The notes below the pieces were generated by a model that searched no databases, was not told where the DNA came from, and worked only from the letters and a program-made list of their open reading frames with translations. A stretch of 64,000 nt of DNA from Hydrogenophaga sp. (GTDB taxonomy: Bacteria > Pseudomonadota > Gammaproteobacteria > Burkholderiales > Burkholderiaceae_C). The DNA is taken from NCBI GenBank assembly GCA_030682835.1, contig JAUXNG010000074.1, positions 1 through 64,000 of the forward strand, written 5' to 3'. The position numbers and the translations under genes are program-made. Below are positions 25,145 to 34,551 of this stretch, in pieces. How positions within the stretch are numbered: the stretch's first letter is position 1; each line of letters starts with the position of its first letter.

Positions 25145-27091
25145 TCATGCTGCTGCCTTCACGGGTGCGAATGTCTTGGCGTCGCTCACCTTCAGCGTGG
25201 CGCTCACGCTGCCGGTGCGCCCGTCTTCGAACTTCACCTGGGTTTCGATGTATTGCTCCGACTTGCCGCCGTACAGGGCGTCGATCAGCACGTTGTACTT
25301 GTCGGCAATGAAGCCGCGGCGGACCTTGTTGGTGCGGGTGAGCTCGCCGTCGTCGGCGTCCAGCTCCTTGTGCAGCACCAGGAAGCGGCTGATCTGGCTG
25401 CCTGCCAGCAGCTCGTCACGGCTCAGGTCGGCGTTGACTTTTTCCACGCAGTCGCGGATCAGTTCGTACACCTCGGGTTTCTGCGCCAGGTCGGTGTAGC
25501 CCGCGTAAGGCAGGTTGCGCCGCTCGGCCCAGTTGCCCACGGCCTCCATGTCGATGTTGATCATGATGCAGACCTTCTCGCGCTGGTCGCCGTAGGCCAC
25601 TGCCTCCTTGATGTACGAGAAGAACTTGAGCTTGTTCTCCACGTACTTGGGCGCGAACATCGCATTGTCAAAGGTGCCGCCCTTGATGCGGCCCACGTCC
25701 TTCACGCGGTCGATGATCTTCAGGTGCCCCGATGCGTCGATGAAGCCGGCGTCGCTGGTGTGGTACCAGCCATCGGCCGTGAGCACCTCGGCCGTGGCAG
25801 CCGGGTTCTTGTAGTACTCCTTCAGCAGGCCCGGCGACTTCACGAGAATCTCGCCGGTCTCGCTCAGCTTGATCTCCACGCCTTCGCAAGGCACGCCCAC
25901 CGTATCGGCACGCGCTTCGTGGTCGGGCTGCAGGCACACGAACACCGCGGTCTCGGTGGAGCCATAGAGCTGCTTCAGGTTGATGCCGATCGAGCGGTAG
26001 AAGCTGAACAGGTCGGGGCCGATGGCCTCGCCAGCCGTGTAGGCCACGCGCACCCGGCTCATGCCCAGGCTGTTGCGCAGCGGGCCGTAGACGAACAGGT
26101 TGCCCAGCGCGTACATCACCGAGTCCATCAGGCCCACGGGCTTGCCGTCGAGCTTGTCCGGGCCGATGCGGCGCGCCACGTCCATGAAGGTGTGGAACAT
26201 CTTGCGCTTGAGGGCGCCCGCGTCTTCCATGCGGATCATCACCGTGGTGAGCAGGCCTTCGAACACGCGGGGTGGTGCGAAGTAGTAGGTGGGCCCGACT
26301 TCCTTCAGGTCGATGGTGACCGTGGCGCCCGATTCGGGGCAGTTCACCACGTAGCCGGCCACCAGCCACTGGGCGTAGCTGAAGATGTTCTGGCCGATCC
26401 AGGCGGGCGGCAGGTAGGCCAGCACCTCGTCCTTGTCGGTCAGCTTGTCGAAGCGCGTGCCCACGGCGGCTCGGTCGATCAGCGTGTTGTGGGTGTGCAC
26501 CACACCCTTGGGGTTGCCGGTGGTGCCCGAGGTGAAGAACATGGCGGCCACGTCGTCGGGCCTGGCCATGTCCACCTGCTCGCGGAACACCTGCGGGTGA
26601 ATCTGTGCAAACGCCTTGCCCGAGGCGATCAGCTCTTCCAGCGCGCCCAGACCGGGCTGGTCGTAGTTGCGCAGGCCGCGCGGGTCGTCGTAGTAGATGT
26701 GCGAGAGCTGCGGGCAGCGGTCGCGGATCTCCAGCATCTTGTCGACCTGTTCCTGGTCTTCCACCACCGCGAAACGCACGTCGGCGTTGTTGATGGGGAA
26801 CACGCATTCGGCACCCACGGCGTCCTGGTACAGCGGCACGGGAATGGCGCCCAGCGACTGCGCGGCCAGCATGGTGGCGTACAGGCGGGGGCGGTTGGCC
26901 CCGATCACGATCATGTGTTCATCGCGCTGCAGGCCGGCCTGGTGCAGGCCGCAGGCAATGGCTTCCACCAGTTGGGCCATGCCGGCCCAGGTGGTGGTCT
27001 GCCAGATGCCGTATTCCTTCTCGCGCATCGCGGGGGCGTCGGGGCGCTTCGCCGCGTGTTCCAGCAACAGCCGGGGAAAAGTGTCTTGCAT
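25145..27091 (-). CDS. AMP-dependent long-chain acyl-CoA synthetase-type ligase
   Basis: An ANL enzyme of 648 residues and the first gene of the transporter operon. The ATG at 27091 (MQDTFPRLLLEHAAKRPDAP) has a CAGGAG ribosome site. It has a canonical P-loop AAMFFTSGTTGNPKGVVHTH, the A5 motif LYGSTETAVFVCL, the hinge region DASGHLKIIDRVKDVGRIKG and the terminal lysine motif GELTRTNKVRRGFIADKYNV. Size and layout match long-chain fatty-acyl-CoA synthetases, but related proteins in LIV operons may activate aromatic or branched acids. Together with the importer it suggests uptake coupled to CoA activation. Confidence 0.88.
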   Translation of the reverse strand: MQDTFPRLLLEHAAKRPDAPAMREKEYGIWQTTTWAGMAQLVEAIACGLHQAGLQRDEHMIVIGANRPRLYATMLAAQSLGAIPVPLYQDAVGAECVFPINNADVRFAVVEDQEQVDKMLEIRDRCPQLSHIYYDDPRGLRNYDQPGLGALEELIASGKAFAQIHPQVFREQVDMARPDDVAAMFFTSGTTGNPKGVVHTHNTLIDRAAVGTRFDKLTDKDEVLAYLPPAWIGQNIFSYAQWLVAGYVVNCPESGATVTIDLKEVGPTYYFAPPRVFEGLLTTVMIRMEDAGALKRKMFHTFMDVARRIGPDKLDGKPVGLMDSVMYALGNLFVYGPLRNSLGMSRVRVAYTAGEAIGPDLFSFYRSIGINLKQLYGSTETAVFVCLQPDHEARADTVGVPCEGVEIKLSETGEILVKSPGLLKEYYKNPAATAEVLTADGWYHTSDAGFIDASGHLKIIDRVKDVGRIKGGTFDNAMFAPKYVENKLKFFSYIKEAVAYGDQREKVCIMINIDMEAVGNWAERRNLPYAGYTDLAQKPEVYELIRDCVEKVNADLSRDELLAGSQISRFLVLHKELDADDGELTRTNKVRRGFIADKYNVLIDALYGGKSEQYIETQVKFEDGRTGSVSATLKVSDAKTFAPVKAAA

Positions 27092-27198
27092 TGCCTTGTC
27101 TCCTGAATCCTTGGCCCGGGATCGGTGCGGTGCGCAACGGGTGCTCACCACGGTCGAGTCATTCTGGTGCGGATGTTAGGCGCCTATTTGACGTTATG

Positions 27199-27216
27199 TT
27201 GTCAGTACGACGACAA
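27199..27216. promoter_or_regulatory. Inverted repeat in the ligase/Crp divergent region
   Basis: TTGTC and GACAA arms separated by 8 bases, in the 185-base gap between the divergent ligase and Crp/Fnr-type genes. The surrounding sequence is AT-richer than the genes. A plausible operator for the adjacent regulator; the arms are short. Confidence 0.4.
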
Positions 27217-27233
27217 TTGAGGGGTCAACCCTG

Positions 27234-27249
27234 CTAGGACTTTCCCTAG
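27234..27249. promoter_or_regulatory. Second inverted repeat in the ligase/Crp divergent region
   Basis: CTAGG and CCTAG arms around ACTTTC, 28 bases upstream of the Crp/Fnr-type start codon. CTAG-containing dyads are scarce in GC-rich coding DNA, which makes this one stand out. It could be an autoregulatory site. Confidence 0.4.
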
Positions 27250-27276
27250 TGCTTTTTCACTGCCGGTGTCAGTTTC

Positions 27277-28005
27277 ATGTCATACCTCCTCCACCATCGC
27301 CACGCCTCCGTGTTACGCGAACGGGCACGCGCCCCGACCGAAGCCGAGCTGGCCGAGATCCCGTGGCTGCCCGGGCTGGCCGGGCCGGAGCGCGAGCGGG
27401 CGCTGGAGGGGCTGGTGGTCACCGAGGCGCAGGCGGGTGAATACATCTGCCGCTTTGGCCGCACCGCCACCTACTGGTTTGGCCTGGTGGATGGTCTGCT
27501 CAAGATGAACAACGACGAGTCGCAGGGCTTTGCCATCACCTTCACCGGCCTGGCGCCCGGTGGCTGGTTTGGCGAGGGTACGGTGCTCAAGCGCGAGCAG
27601 TACCGCTACAACGTGCAGGCACTGCGCAAGAGCCGCGTGGCCGGTCTGCCGGTGGACACTTTTCACTGGCTGCTGGACCATTCGATCGCCTTCAACCGCT
27701 TCGTGATGCAGCAGCTCAACGAGCGCCTGGGGCAGTTCATCGCCGCCCGTGAAATCGACCGGCTGACGAACCCAGACCTGCGCGTCGCGCGCAACCTGGC
27801 CGCGTTGTTCCACCCGCTGCTCTCACCCAACGTGGCGGGCATCCTGCGCATCACCCAGCAGGAGCTGGCCTATCTCGTGGGCCTGTCGCGCCAGCGCGTG
27901 AACGAGGCACTGGCTACGCTCTCGGCCAGGGGCTGGATACAGATCGAGTACGGCGGGCTGCGCGTGCTGGATCTGCAGGCCTTGCGCACCGGCGAGCTCA
28001 CATGA
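27277..28005 (+). CDS. Crp/Fnr-family transcriptional regulator
   Basis: 242 residues with an N-terminal cyclic-nucleotide-binding-like barrel (EYICRFGRTATYWFGLVDGL, then LAPGGWFGEGTVLKREQYRY) and a C-terminal winged helix (GILRITQQELAYLVGLSRQR). There is no Fnr-type N-terminal Cys cluster, so it is not an iron-sulfur oxygen sensor. The effector pocket does not show the standard cAMP signature. It is divergent from the ligase/LIV operon and is the likely regulator of it. A stop-associated repeat element follows its stop codon. Confidence 0.9.
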   Translation: MSYLLHHRHASVLRERARAPTEAELAEIPWLPGLAGPERERALEGLVVTEAQAGEYICRFGRTATYWFGLVDGLLKMNNDESQGFAITFTGLAPGGWFGEGTVLKREQYRYNVQALRKSRVAGLPVDTFHWLLDHSIAFNRFVMQQLNERLGQFIAAREIDRLTNPDLRVARNLAALFHPLLSPNVAGILRITQQELAYLVGLSRQRVNEALATLSARGWIQIEYGGLRVLDLQALRTGELT

Positions 28006-28008
28006 GGT

Positions 28009-28086
28009 GACCCCCGCGCCGCTTCGCGTCACCCCCCGGGAGGGGGCGGCACTGGCAGTCTGGCAAAGCCAGCCCGGCGGTGCCCT
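28009..28086 (+). repeat. Stop-codon-associated intergenic element, copy 5
   Basis: On the plus strand it begins 3 bases after the Crp/Fnr-type stop codon (GACCCCCGCGCCGC) and includes CACCCCCCGGGAGGGGGC and CTGGCAAAGCCAG dyads. Its orientation relative to the preceding gene is the same as that of the minus-strand copies, although it lies on the opposite strand. Confidence 0.82.
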
Positions 28087-28152
28087 TGGGGGCGTTGTTT
28101 CATGCGGTGCGAGCGGCGTTGCGGCGCCGGAAAAAGCTGGGATGATCCCCCC

Positions 28153-29484
28153 ATGACGACCGACAAACCCGCCCGCACCCTGAAACTCAACCCGGGTGCT
28201 GCCAGCAAGCCCCCCGCCGACCCCTACGCACCGCGCCGGGCACCCGTGCGCCCGCCCGGCCCGGCCCGCGCCAAGACCGTATCGGCCTCGGCTCCCAAGC
28301 CCCCGCGCGCGGCTGACGAGCCCGAGCGCCGCGAGCGCAGCCGCGACGAGCGCCCGGGCCAGGGTGGTGAGAACCGGCCGGCCGGTCGCGCGCCCGGCCC
28401 CCGCGCGGGTGACCGCTTCGGCAGCGAGCGCCCCGCTCCTCGCAGCGGCGGCCCCGCGCGAGCGCCCGCGCCGCGCCGCGATGCCGGCGGCTGGGGCGGT
28501 GACCGCCCCCCGGCGCGTGAGGGCGAGCGAGGTGATGGCCGCTTCGACGCGCCCCGCGGTGGACGAGACAGTCGAGACGCCCGCGATTCCCGGGATACGC
28601 GCGATCCCCGCACCTCTCGCGACCTGCCTCGCAGCACGGCCCGGCCCGTGAACCCCGCCCGGCCCGACCTGGCGCGTGTGGGCAATGTGCGCGGCGAGAT
28701 CCGCCTGAACAAACGCATGGCCGACCTCGGCCTGTGTTCGCGCCGCGAGGCCGACGAATGGATCGCCCGCGGCTGGGTGCTGGTGAACGGCGAGCCTGCC
28801 GTGATGGGCATGCCCGTGCCGCCCGACGTCCAGGTGGAGGTGCTGCCCCAGGCGCGCCACCAGCAGGCCGGGCAGGTCACCATCCTGCTGCACAAGCCCA
28901 TGGGCTACGTGAGCGGCCAGCCCGAAGACGGCCATGAAGCCGCCGCCACGCTGATCGGCGCGCCCAGCCAGTGGCGTGGTGATGCCGCCACACCCGCCGA
29001 TGGACGCCGCTTTGCGCCCGAGCACACGCGCGGCCTGGCGCCCTGCGGCCGGCTCGACATCGACTCGGTCGGCCTGCTCGTGCTCACGCAAGACGGCCGC
29101 GTCGCGCGCCAGCTCATTGGCGAGAACAGCGGCATCGAAAAGGAATACCTGGTGCGCGTGCAGTACGCGCCCCACGGCCCGCAGGGCGCGGGCGTGGTCA
29201 CGAAGGACGTGCAGGCCATCTTCCCGGCACAGCAGCTGGCTCTGCTGCGCCACGGTCTGAGCCTGGACGACCAGCCGCTCAAGCCCGCGCAGGTGGAGTG
29301 GCAGAACCCCGAACAGCTGCGCTTCGTGCTGCAAGAAGGCAAGAAGCGCCAGATCCGCCGCATGTGCGAGCAGGTCGGCCTGCATGTGGTGGGCTTGAAA
29401 CGCATCCGCATCGGCAACGTGGTGCTGGGCAACCTGCCGGTGGGGCAGTGGCGCTACCTGCGGGCCGACGAATCGTTTGCCTGA
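28153..29484 (+). CDS. rluF: RsuA/RluB/RluF-family pseudouridine synthase with long disordered N-terminus
   Basis: 443 residues. Residues 1 to about 175 are Arg/Pro/Ala/Asp-rich and low complexity. Then come an S4 RNA-binding domain ([20 protein letters not shown]) and the catalytic domain with the conserved [17 protein letters not shown], whose first Asp is the catalytic residue. The C-terminal [20 protein letters not shown] matches RluF best, suggesting modification of 23S rRNA; RluB or RluE-type activity is possible. The ATG at 28153 was chosen; one at 28102 is in frame. The basic tail may aid RNA binding. Confidence 0.8.
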   Translation: MTTDKPARTLKLNPGAASKPPADPYAPRRAPVRPPGPARAKTVSASAPKPPRAADEPERRERSRDERPGQGGENRPAGRAPGPRAGDRFGSERPAPRSGGPARAPAPRRDAGGWGGDRPPAREGERGDGRFDAPRGGRDSRDARDSRDTRDPRTSRDLPRSTARPVNPARPDLARVGNVRGEIRLNKRMADLGLCSRREADEWIARGWVLVNGEPAVMGMPVPPDVQVEVLPQARHQQAGQVTILLHKPMGYVSGQPEDGHEAAATLIGAPSQWRGDAATPADGRRFAPEHTRGLAPCGRLDIDSVGLLVLTQDGRVARQLIGENSGIEKEYLVRVQYAPHGPQGAGVVTKDVQAIFPAQQLALLRHGLSLDDQPLKPAQVEWQNPEQLRFVLQEGKKRQIRRMCEQVGLHVVGLKRIRIGNVVLGNLPVGQWRYLRADESFA

Positions 29485-29551
29485 GGGATTGGCCTGCAGG
29501 CTCTAGAGAGCCCGGCCCATTGCCCCTGCAGGGCCGGCGGCACAATGGGCC

Positions 29552-30835
29552 ATGAGCCCGCCTCGCAAGCTTTCCACCAAGACCCGTCTGCTGCGCCACC
29601 TGCGGCCGTCTGACCTGCAGGCCGCGGCGCAGCTGGCCACGCAGGCCACTCAGGGCGTCATCAACCTTGCTGAAGGCGTGCACCGCTCAGTGCACCGGCA
29701 GCTCGGGCTGACGGCCGGGCAGGCGCCGGACCGCACCAGCGGCCTCACCGGGCAGGTGTACGCGGGCGTGCGCGGCGCGGCGGGGCTGGTTGGCCGAGGG
29801 GTGGACCGGGCCCTGTCGGCATTGCTGGCGCGGCTCGACGACCCAGGCGCGACCCATGAGGCATCGCCCCAGCGCGAGGCCACGCTCGCCGCGCTGAATG
29901 GCGTGCTGGGCGACCGCTTGCGGGCCAGCGGCAATGCCCTGGCGCAGGCCAGCGAACTGCGCCACCAGGGGCAGCCACTTCCGATTGACCAGCCCGCAGC
30001 GATGGCCACCGCGCTGGAAGGCGCCGGCCCGCACCTGTTGCTGCTGATTCACGGCCTGTGCATGAACGACGCCCAGTGGTGCCGCGGCGGGCACGATCAC
30101 GGCGCCGTGCTGGCGCAGGAGCTGGGTGCCACGCCCGTCTACCTGCGCTACAACAGCGGCCTGCACACCTCGCAGAACGGCCGCGAACTGGCCAACCTGC
30201 TGGAGCGGCTGGTGGCGGCCTGGCCGGTGCCGCTGGAACGCATCAGCATCCTGGGCCACAGCATGGGCGGGCTGGTGGCTCGGTCTGCCCTGCAGGTGGC
30301 ACGCGACGCGGGCCTGCACTGGCCCGCCAGGCTGCGCGAACTGGTGTTCCTGGGCACGCCCCACCATGGCGCGCCGTTGGAGCGGGCCGGCCACGGGGTT
30401 GACCTGCTGCTGGCGGCCACGCCTTTCACGGCGCCCTTTGCCCGGCTGGGCAGGGTGCGCAGCGCCGGCATCACCGACCTGCGCCACGGCCATGTGCTCG
30501 ATGCCGACTGGCAGGGGCGCGACCGCTTTGCCTCGGCCGAGGACCACCGCGTGCCCTTGCCGTTGCCCGAGGGTATCGCCTGTTTCACGGTCGCTGGCAC
30601 GCTGGCGCCCAAGCGCGGCCTGCTCGCCGACCGCCTGACCGGCGACGGGCTGGTGCCCCTGAACAGCGCCCTGGGGCAGCACGACGAGCCCGCTCGCCGT
30701 TTGCAATTTGCCCGCGACAGCCAGTTCATCGCCTATCGCACCGGCCACCTGGACCTGCTGAGCAGCCCGGCGGTGGCCGCGCAGCTGCTGGCCTGGCTGC
30801 AGACGGGCCCGGCAGCGCAGGACGCCGGGTCTTGA
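29552..30835 (+). CDS. Alpha/beta-hydrolase (lipase/acylhydrolase-like)
   Basis: A 427-residue protein whose last 280 residues form an alpha/beta-hydrolase. The oxyanion-side motif LLLLIHGLCMNDAQW is followed by the nucleophile elbow ISILGHSMGGLVARSAL (Ser in GHSMG) and VFLGTPHHGAPLERAGHGVD, as in PGAP1-like and triacylglycerol lipases. A late GHLDLLSS may supply the catalytic His. The N-terminal 140 residues are Ala-rich and helical with no signal peptide, so it is probably cytoplasmic. Substrate unknown. It lies between the pseudouridine synthase and htpG genes on the same strand. Confidence 0.78.
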   Translation: MSPPRKLSTKTRLLRHLRPSDLQAAAQLATQATQGVINLAEGVHRSVHRQLGLTAGQAPDRTSGLTGQVYAGVRGAAGLVGRGVDRALSALLARLDDPGATHEASPQREATLAALNGVLGDRLRASGNALAQASELRHQGQPLPIDQPAAMATALEGAGPHLLLLIHGLCMNDAQWCRGGHDHGAVLAQELGATPVYLRYNSGLHTSQNGRELANLLERLVAAWPVPLERISILGHSMGGLVARSALQVARDAGLHWPARLRELVFLGTPHHGAPLERAGHGVDLLLAATPFTAPFARLGRVRSAGITDLRHGHVLDADWQGRDRFASAEDHRVPLPLPEGIACFTVAGTLAPKRGLLADRLTGDGLVPLNSALGQHDEPARRLQFARDSQFIAYRTGHLDLLSSPAVAAQLLAWLQTGPAAQDAGS

Positions 30836-30868
30836 AATAGCCCGCGCTGCCCATAAGTCACGCTCTGC

Positions 30869-32875
30869 GTGAGTGCCCCGCCGGGGCGCGCCCTGTGTTT
30901 CAACTCCCCAGTACCCCTGAGCAAACAAACCCTGTCTTTCCAGGCCGAGGTGTCGCAGCTGCTGCACCTCGTCACCCATTCGCTGTACTCCAACCCCGAG
31001 ATCTTCCTGCGCGAGCTGGTGTCGAACGCGTCGGACGCCTGCGACAAGCTGCGCTTTGAAGGCCTGAACAACGCCGCGCTGTTCGAGGATGCACCCAACC
31101 TGGAGGTGCGCGTGGCCTTCGACAAGGCGGCCAAGACCATCACCATCACCGACAACGGCATCGGCATGAGCCTGGCCGAGGCGGTGGAGCACCTGGGCAC
31201 CATCGCCAAGAGCGGCACCAAGGACTTCATGAGCCGCCTGAGTGGCGACCAGAAGCAGGACGCCCAGCTCATCGGCCAGTTCGGCGTGGGCTTCTACTCC
31301 GGCTTCATCGTGGCCGACAAGATCACCGTGGAAAGCCGCCGTGCCGGCCTGCCCGCGGCCGAAGGCGTGCGCTGGGTCAGTGGCGGCACGGGTGATTTCG
31401 AGGTGGAGAACATCGAGCGCGCCGCGCGCGGCACCAGCGTCACGCTGCACTTGCGAGACGACGCGGGTGAGTACCTCAGCCACTGGAAGCTCAAGCAGAT
31501 CATCGGCAAGTATTCCGACCACATCAGCCTGCCGATCCTGATGCAGAAGGAAGAATGGGACGCCGAGAAGAGCGAATATGTGCAGCAGGACGCATGGGAA
31601 GCCGTCAACTCGGCCAACGCCCTGTGGGCTCGCAGCAAGAAAGACATTTCCGAGGAGCAGTACGCCGAGTTCTACAAGAACATCAGCTACGACACCGAGG
31701 CCCCGCTGGCCTGGAGCCACAACCGCGTGGAAGGCAGCACCGAATACACGCAGCTGCTCTACATCCCGGCCAAGGCGCCGCACGACCTGTGGAACCGCGA
31801 CCGCAAGGCCGGCATCAAGCTGTACGTCAAGCGCGTGTTCATCATGGACGAAGCCGAGTCGCTGATGCCCTCGTACCTGCGCTGGGTCAAGGGCGTGGTC
31901 GATTCGGCCGATCTGCCGCTGAACGTCAGCCGCGAACTGCTGCAGGAAAGCCGCGACGTGAAGGCGATCCGCGAGGGCAACACCCGCCGCGTGCTGGCCA
32001 TGCTGGAAGACCTGGCGAAGAAGGACGTGGCGCAACAGGCCACCGAAGGCGCTCAGGACGCAGAGGGCGTGACCGACGTGGTGAGCGCCGAAGACAAGGC
32101 CGCTGCCGAGAAAGACGCGGGCAAGTTCAGCGCGTTCTACGCCGAGTTCGGTGCCGTGCTGAAGGAAGGCCTGGGCGAGGATTTTGCCAACCGCGAGAAG
32201 CTCGCGAAGCTGCTGCGCTTCGCCAGCACCACCAGCGACACCGTGAGCGTGGGTTTTGCCGACTACAAGGCCCGCATGAAGGAAGGCCAGCAGGCCATCT
32301 ACTACATCACGGCCGACAACCTCGCCGCCGCGCGCAACAGCCCGCAGCTGGAAGTGTTCAAGAAGAAGGGCATCGAAGTCCTGCTGATGACCGACCGCGT
32401 GGACGAGTGGGCGCTGTCGCACCTGAACGAGTTCGACGGCACGCCGCTGCAAAGCGTGGCCAAAGGCCAGGTAGACCTGGGCGAACTGCAGGACGAAGCC
32501 GAAAAGAAAGCGGCGGAAGAGGCTGCCGAGGTGTTCAAGCCGGTGCTGGAGCGCCTGAAGGAAAGCCTGAAGGACAAGGCCAAGGATGTGCGCGTGACCA
32601 CCCGCCTGGTGGACTCGCCCGCCTGCCTGGTGGTGGAAGACCACGGCATGAGCACCCAGCTGGCGCGCATGCTCAAGCAGGCCGGCCAGCAGGCACCCGA
32701 GACCAAGCCCATCCTGGAAGTGAACGCCGACCACGCGCTGGTGAAGAAGCTCGACGCCAGCGAACACTTCGATGACCTGGCCCACATCCTGTTCGACCAG
32801 GCGCTGCTGGCCGAAGGCGGCCTGCCGGAAGACCCGGCAGCTTACGTGAAGCGGGTGAACGCGCTGCTGGTCTGA
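30869..32875 (+). CDS. htpG: Molecular chaperone HtpG (Hsp90)
   Basis: Bacterial Hsp90, up to 668 residues depending on the start. The N-terminal ATPase has [40 protein letters not shown] and [20 protein letters not shown]. The middle domain contains [20 protein letters not shown], and the C-terminal dimerisation domain ends [11 protein letters not shown]. Homologues start MSKQTLSF; here the matching codon is CTG at 30917, preceded by a CCC codon. The GTG at 30869 gives 16 extra residues. Neither has a clear ribosome site, so the start is unresolved. The protein is otherwise intact. Confidence 0.95.
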   Translation: MSAPPGRALCFNSPVPLSKQTLSFQAEVSQLLHLVTHSLYSNPEIFLRELVSNASDACDKLRFEGLNNAALFEDAPNLEVRVAFDKAAKTITITDNGIGMSLAEAVEHLGTIAKSGTKDFMSRLSGDQKQDAQLIGQFGVGFYSGFIVADKITVESRRAGLPAAEGVRWVSGGTGDFEVENIERAARGTSVTLHLRDDAGEYLSHWKLKQIIGKYSDHISLPILMQKEEWDAEKSEYVQQDAWEAVNSANALWARSKKDISEEQYAEFYKNISYDTEAPLAWSHNRVEGSTEYTQLLYIPAKAPHDLWNRDRKAGIKLYVKRVFIMDEAESLMPSYLRWVKGVVDSADLPLNVSRELLQESRDVKAIREGNTRRVLAMLEDLAKKDVAQQATEGAQDAEGVTDVVSAEDKAAAEKDAGKFSAFYAEFGAVLKEGLGEDFANREKLAKLLRFASTTSDTVSVGFADYKARMKEGQQAIYYITADNLAAARNSPQLEVFKKKGIEVLLMTDRVDEWALSHLNEFDGTPLQSVAKGQVDLGELQDEAEKKAAEEAAEVFKPVLERLKESLKDKAKDVRVTTRLVDSPACLVVEDHGMSTQLARMLKQAGQQAPETKPILEVNADHALVKKLDASEHFDDLAHILFDQALLAEGGLPEDPAAYVKRVNALLV

Positions 32876-32974
32876 GGTGGCGGGCGGCTCCGCTGGTCGG
32901 GTCACCGGCAGGCGGTGGCACCAATGGCGCAGCCCGCGCTCAAAATGCCATCGACCTGCCACAGCCCTGACACC

Positions 32975-33337
32975 ATGAGCCCCATAGTTTCTGTTCTGAC
33001 CCCGCCAGCCCGTCCTTTGCGCCGCGCGCCCGCTCGCTTCCTGGCGGCCTGCGCACTCAGCAGTACCCTGCTGCTGGGCGGCTGCGCCTCCGTCGGTGTC
33101 GGCTTCGGCATTCCCGTCGGCCCGTTCTCTATCGGGGTAGGCGCCAGCAACAGCGGCGTGAGCGCGGGTGTGAGCACCGGCGTGGGCCCGGTCGGTGTGG
33201 GCGTGGGGGTGAACCAGCGCGGGCAGGTGAGCGCCGGGGCGGGCGTTGGAACCAGCACACCGGTGGGAAACAGCGGAGCCCGGGTCGGGGTGGGCGTGGG
33301 CACCAGCACGGTGATCCACGATCCGGACACCCGCTGA
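32975..33337 (+). CDS. Small Gly/Val-rich lipoprotein
   Basis: 120 residues. The start at 32975 (MSPIVSVLTPPARPLRR) is followed by a hydrophobic stretch and the lipobox LLLGGCAS. The mature part is a run of GVG/GVS repeats (VGVGFGIPVGPFSIGVGAS, then GVGVNQRG and GVGTSTPVG) ending in IHDPDTR. No enzymatic motif. Glycine-rich lipoproteins of this kind are usually outer-membrane associated with unknown roles. It converges with the ohr gene, and a shared terminator lies between them. Confidence 0.75.
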   Translation: MSPIVSVLTPPARPLRRAPARFLAACALSSTLLLGGCASVGVGFGIPVGPFSIGVGASNSGVSAGVSTGVGPVGVGVGVNQRGQVSAGAGVGTSTPVGNSGARVGVGVGTSTVIHDPDTR

Positions 33338-33368
33338 GCCAGCCCGTTTTCCTGTGGACGAACAACAC

Positions 33369-33400
33369 AAAGCCCACCCGGTGCGAACCGGGTGGGCTTT
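33369..33400. terminator. Bidirectional rho-independent terminator
   Basis: A perfect 14-base inverted repeat (AAAGCCCACCCGGT and its complement) around a GCGA loop. A and T tracts at the ends serve both strands. It lies between the convergent lipoprotein and ohr genes. Confidence 0.9.
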
Positions 33401-33447
33401 GTGCTTCATGGAGCCCCGCGCAGCAAGCCGCGGGCTTCAACCGGGCA

Positions 33448-33876
33448 TCACACCAGCGTGAGCGTCACGTCGATGTTGCCGCGGGTGGCGTTGGAGTAGG
33501 GGCACACCTGGTGCGCGGTGTCCACCAGATCTTGCGCCACGGCACGGTCCAGGCCGGGCAGGCTCACGGCAAGGCGCACGGCAATGCCGAAACCGGCGGG
33601 GATCGGGCCGATGTCCACCTCGGCGTCAATGGCGGCGTCGGCGGGTACCGCCACTTTCTTCATGCCGGCCACGTGCTTGAGGGCACCCATGAAACAGGCC
33701 GAGTAGCCAGCGGCGAACAGCTGCTCGGGGTTAGTCGCCGTGCCGGCGCCGCCCATTTCCTTCGGGGGCGAGAGCTTCACGTCGAGCAGGCCGTCGTCGC
33801 TGCGTGCGCTGCCGTCGCGTCCGCCGGTGGTGTGGGCGCGGGCGGTGTAGACAACTTTCTCGAGGGATGTGGTCAT
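33448..33876 (-). CDS. ohr: Organic hydroperoxide resistance protein Ohr
   Basis: A 142-residue OsmC/Ohr-fold thiol peroxidase that reduces organic hydroperoxides using a lipoyl or dithiol donor. The two reactive cysteines are Cys61 in [10 protein letters not shown] and Cys125 in [13 protein letters not shown]. The N-terminal [15 protein letters not shown] and the [16 protein letters not shown] signature identify Ohr rather than OsmC. The start has an AAGGA ribosome site. The gene follows ohrR by 79 bases on the same strand, so it is probably induced by relief of OhrR repression. Confidence 0.95.
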   Translation of the reverse strand: MTTSLEKVVYTARAHTTGGRDGSARSDDGLLDVKLSPPKEMGGAGTATNPEQLFAAGYSACFMGALKHVAGMKKVAVPADAAIDAEVDIGPIPAGFGIAVRLAVSLPGLDRAVAQDLVDTAHQVCPYSNATRGNIDVTLTLV

Positions 33877-33955
33877 GGTGGTTCCTTGGGGTTGGGTGCT
33901 TCGGGGAAGCGGGTTTAAAGCGGACGAAAGAGAGAAAGAGAAGTGCGGGCAAGGT

Positions 33956-34405
33956 TCAGGCCGTGAGCCGGTTGCGCAGCGACTGAATCTGGTGCGTCAG
34001 CGCCATCGCCTCTGAGACCTCGCAGTCGGTGGCCTGCAGCACGCAGCCGGGGATGCGGGCGGCCCGCGCCTTGAGCGAGCGGCCGGCTGCCGTGAGACGC
34101 ACCTGCACGCGGCGCTCGTCCTGCACATCGCGCAGCCGCGACACCAAGCCAGCCGCCTCCAGGCGCTTGAGCAGCGGCGTGAGCGTGCCGGAATCCAGGA
34201 ACAGGCGTTCGCCCAGCTCGGACACGCCTAGGCCGTCTTGCTCCCAGAGCACCAGCAGCGCCAGGTACTGCGGGTAGGTCAGGCCGAGCTCGTCCAGCAG
34301 GGGCTTGTAGAGCTTGGTCATGGCGAGCGAAGCCGAATACAGCGCGAAGCAGAGCTGGTTGTCCAGGCGCAGGGCCTGATCGATGGAGAGGTTGGGCTTG
34401 ACCAT
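33956..34405 (-). CDS. ohrR: Organic hydroperoxide-sensing repressor OhrR (MarR family)
   Basis: 149 residues of MarR fold. The peroxide-sensing Cys is expected at Cys19 in [20 protein letters not shown], a typical OhrR N-terminus. The winged helix covers [20 protein letters not shown] to [20 protein letters not shown]. Further cysteines near residues 120-130 may form the disulfide of two-Cys OhrR proteins. A perfect palindrome lies just upstream of the gene, consistent with autorepression and control of ohr. Confidence 0.93.
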   Translation of the reverse strand: MVKPNLSIDQALRLDNQLCFALYSASLAMTKLYKPLLDELGLTYPQYLALLVLWEQDGLGVSELGERLFLDSGTLTPLLKRLEAAGLVSRLRDVQDERRVQVRLTAAGRSLKARAARIPGCVLQATDCEVSEAMALTHQIQSLRNRLTA

Positions 34406-34426
34406 GAAGCTGACTGTACGGACTTA

Positions 34427-34446
34427 TTCAATTGTGTGCAATTGAA
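34427..34446. promoter_or_regulatory. Probable OhrR operator
   Basis: A perfect 20-base dyad: TTCAATTG, TGTG, CAATTGAA. It lies 22 bases upstream of the ohrR start codon in an otherwise GC-rich region. AT-rich CAATT/AATTG half-sites are characteristic of described OhrR operators. Confidence 0.8.
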
Positions 34447-34551
34447 TTGCGTATAGCCTTTCTGGGCGAAGGGTTGCCCGTTGAGGCAGCGCCTGCGCTT
34501 CCGATGTTGGTGCAAGCGCCGGGCTTGCAGATGCTTTGCCGGGCCGCCGTT

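Noticed and set aside
29687-33409. A very long minus-strand open frame opposite the hydrolase, htpG and lipoprotein genes
   Set aside because: It is antisense to three genes with clear family motifs; its translation is His/Gln/Ala-rich without domains, the usual by-product of GC-rich codon use.
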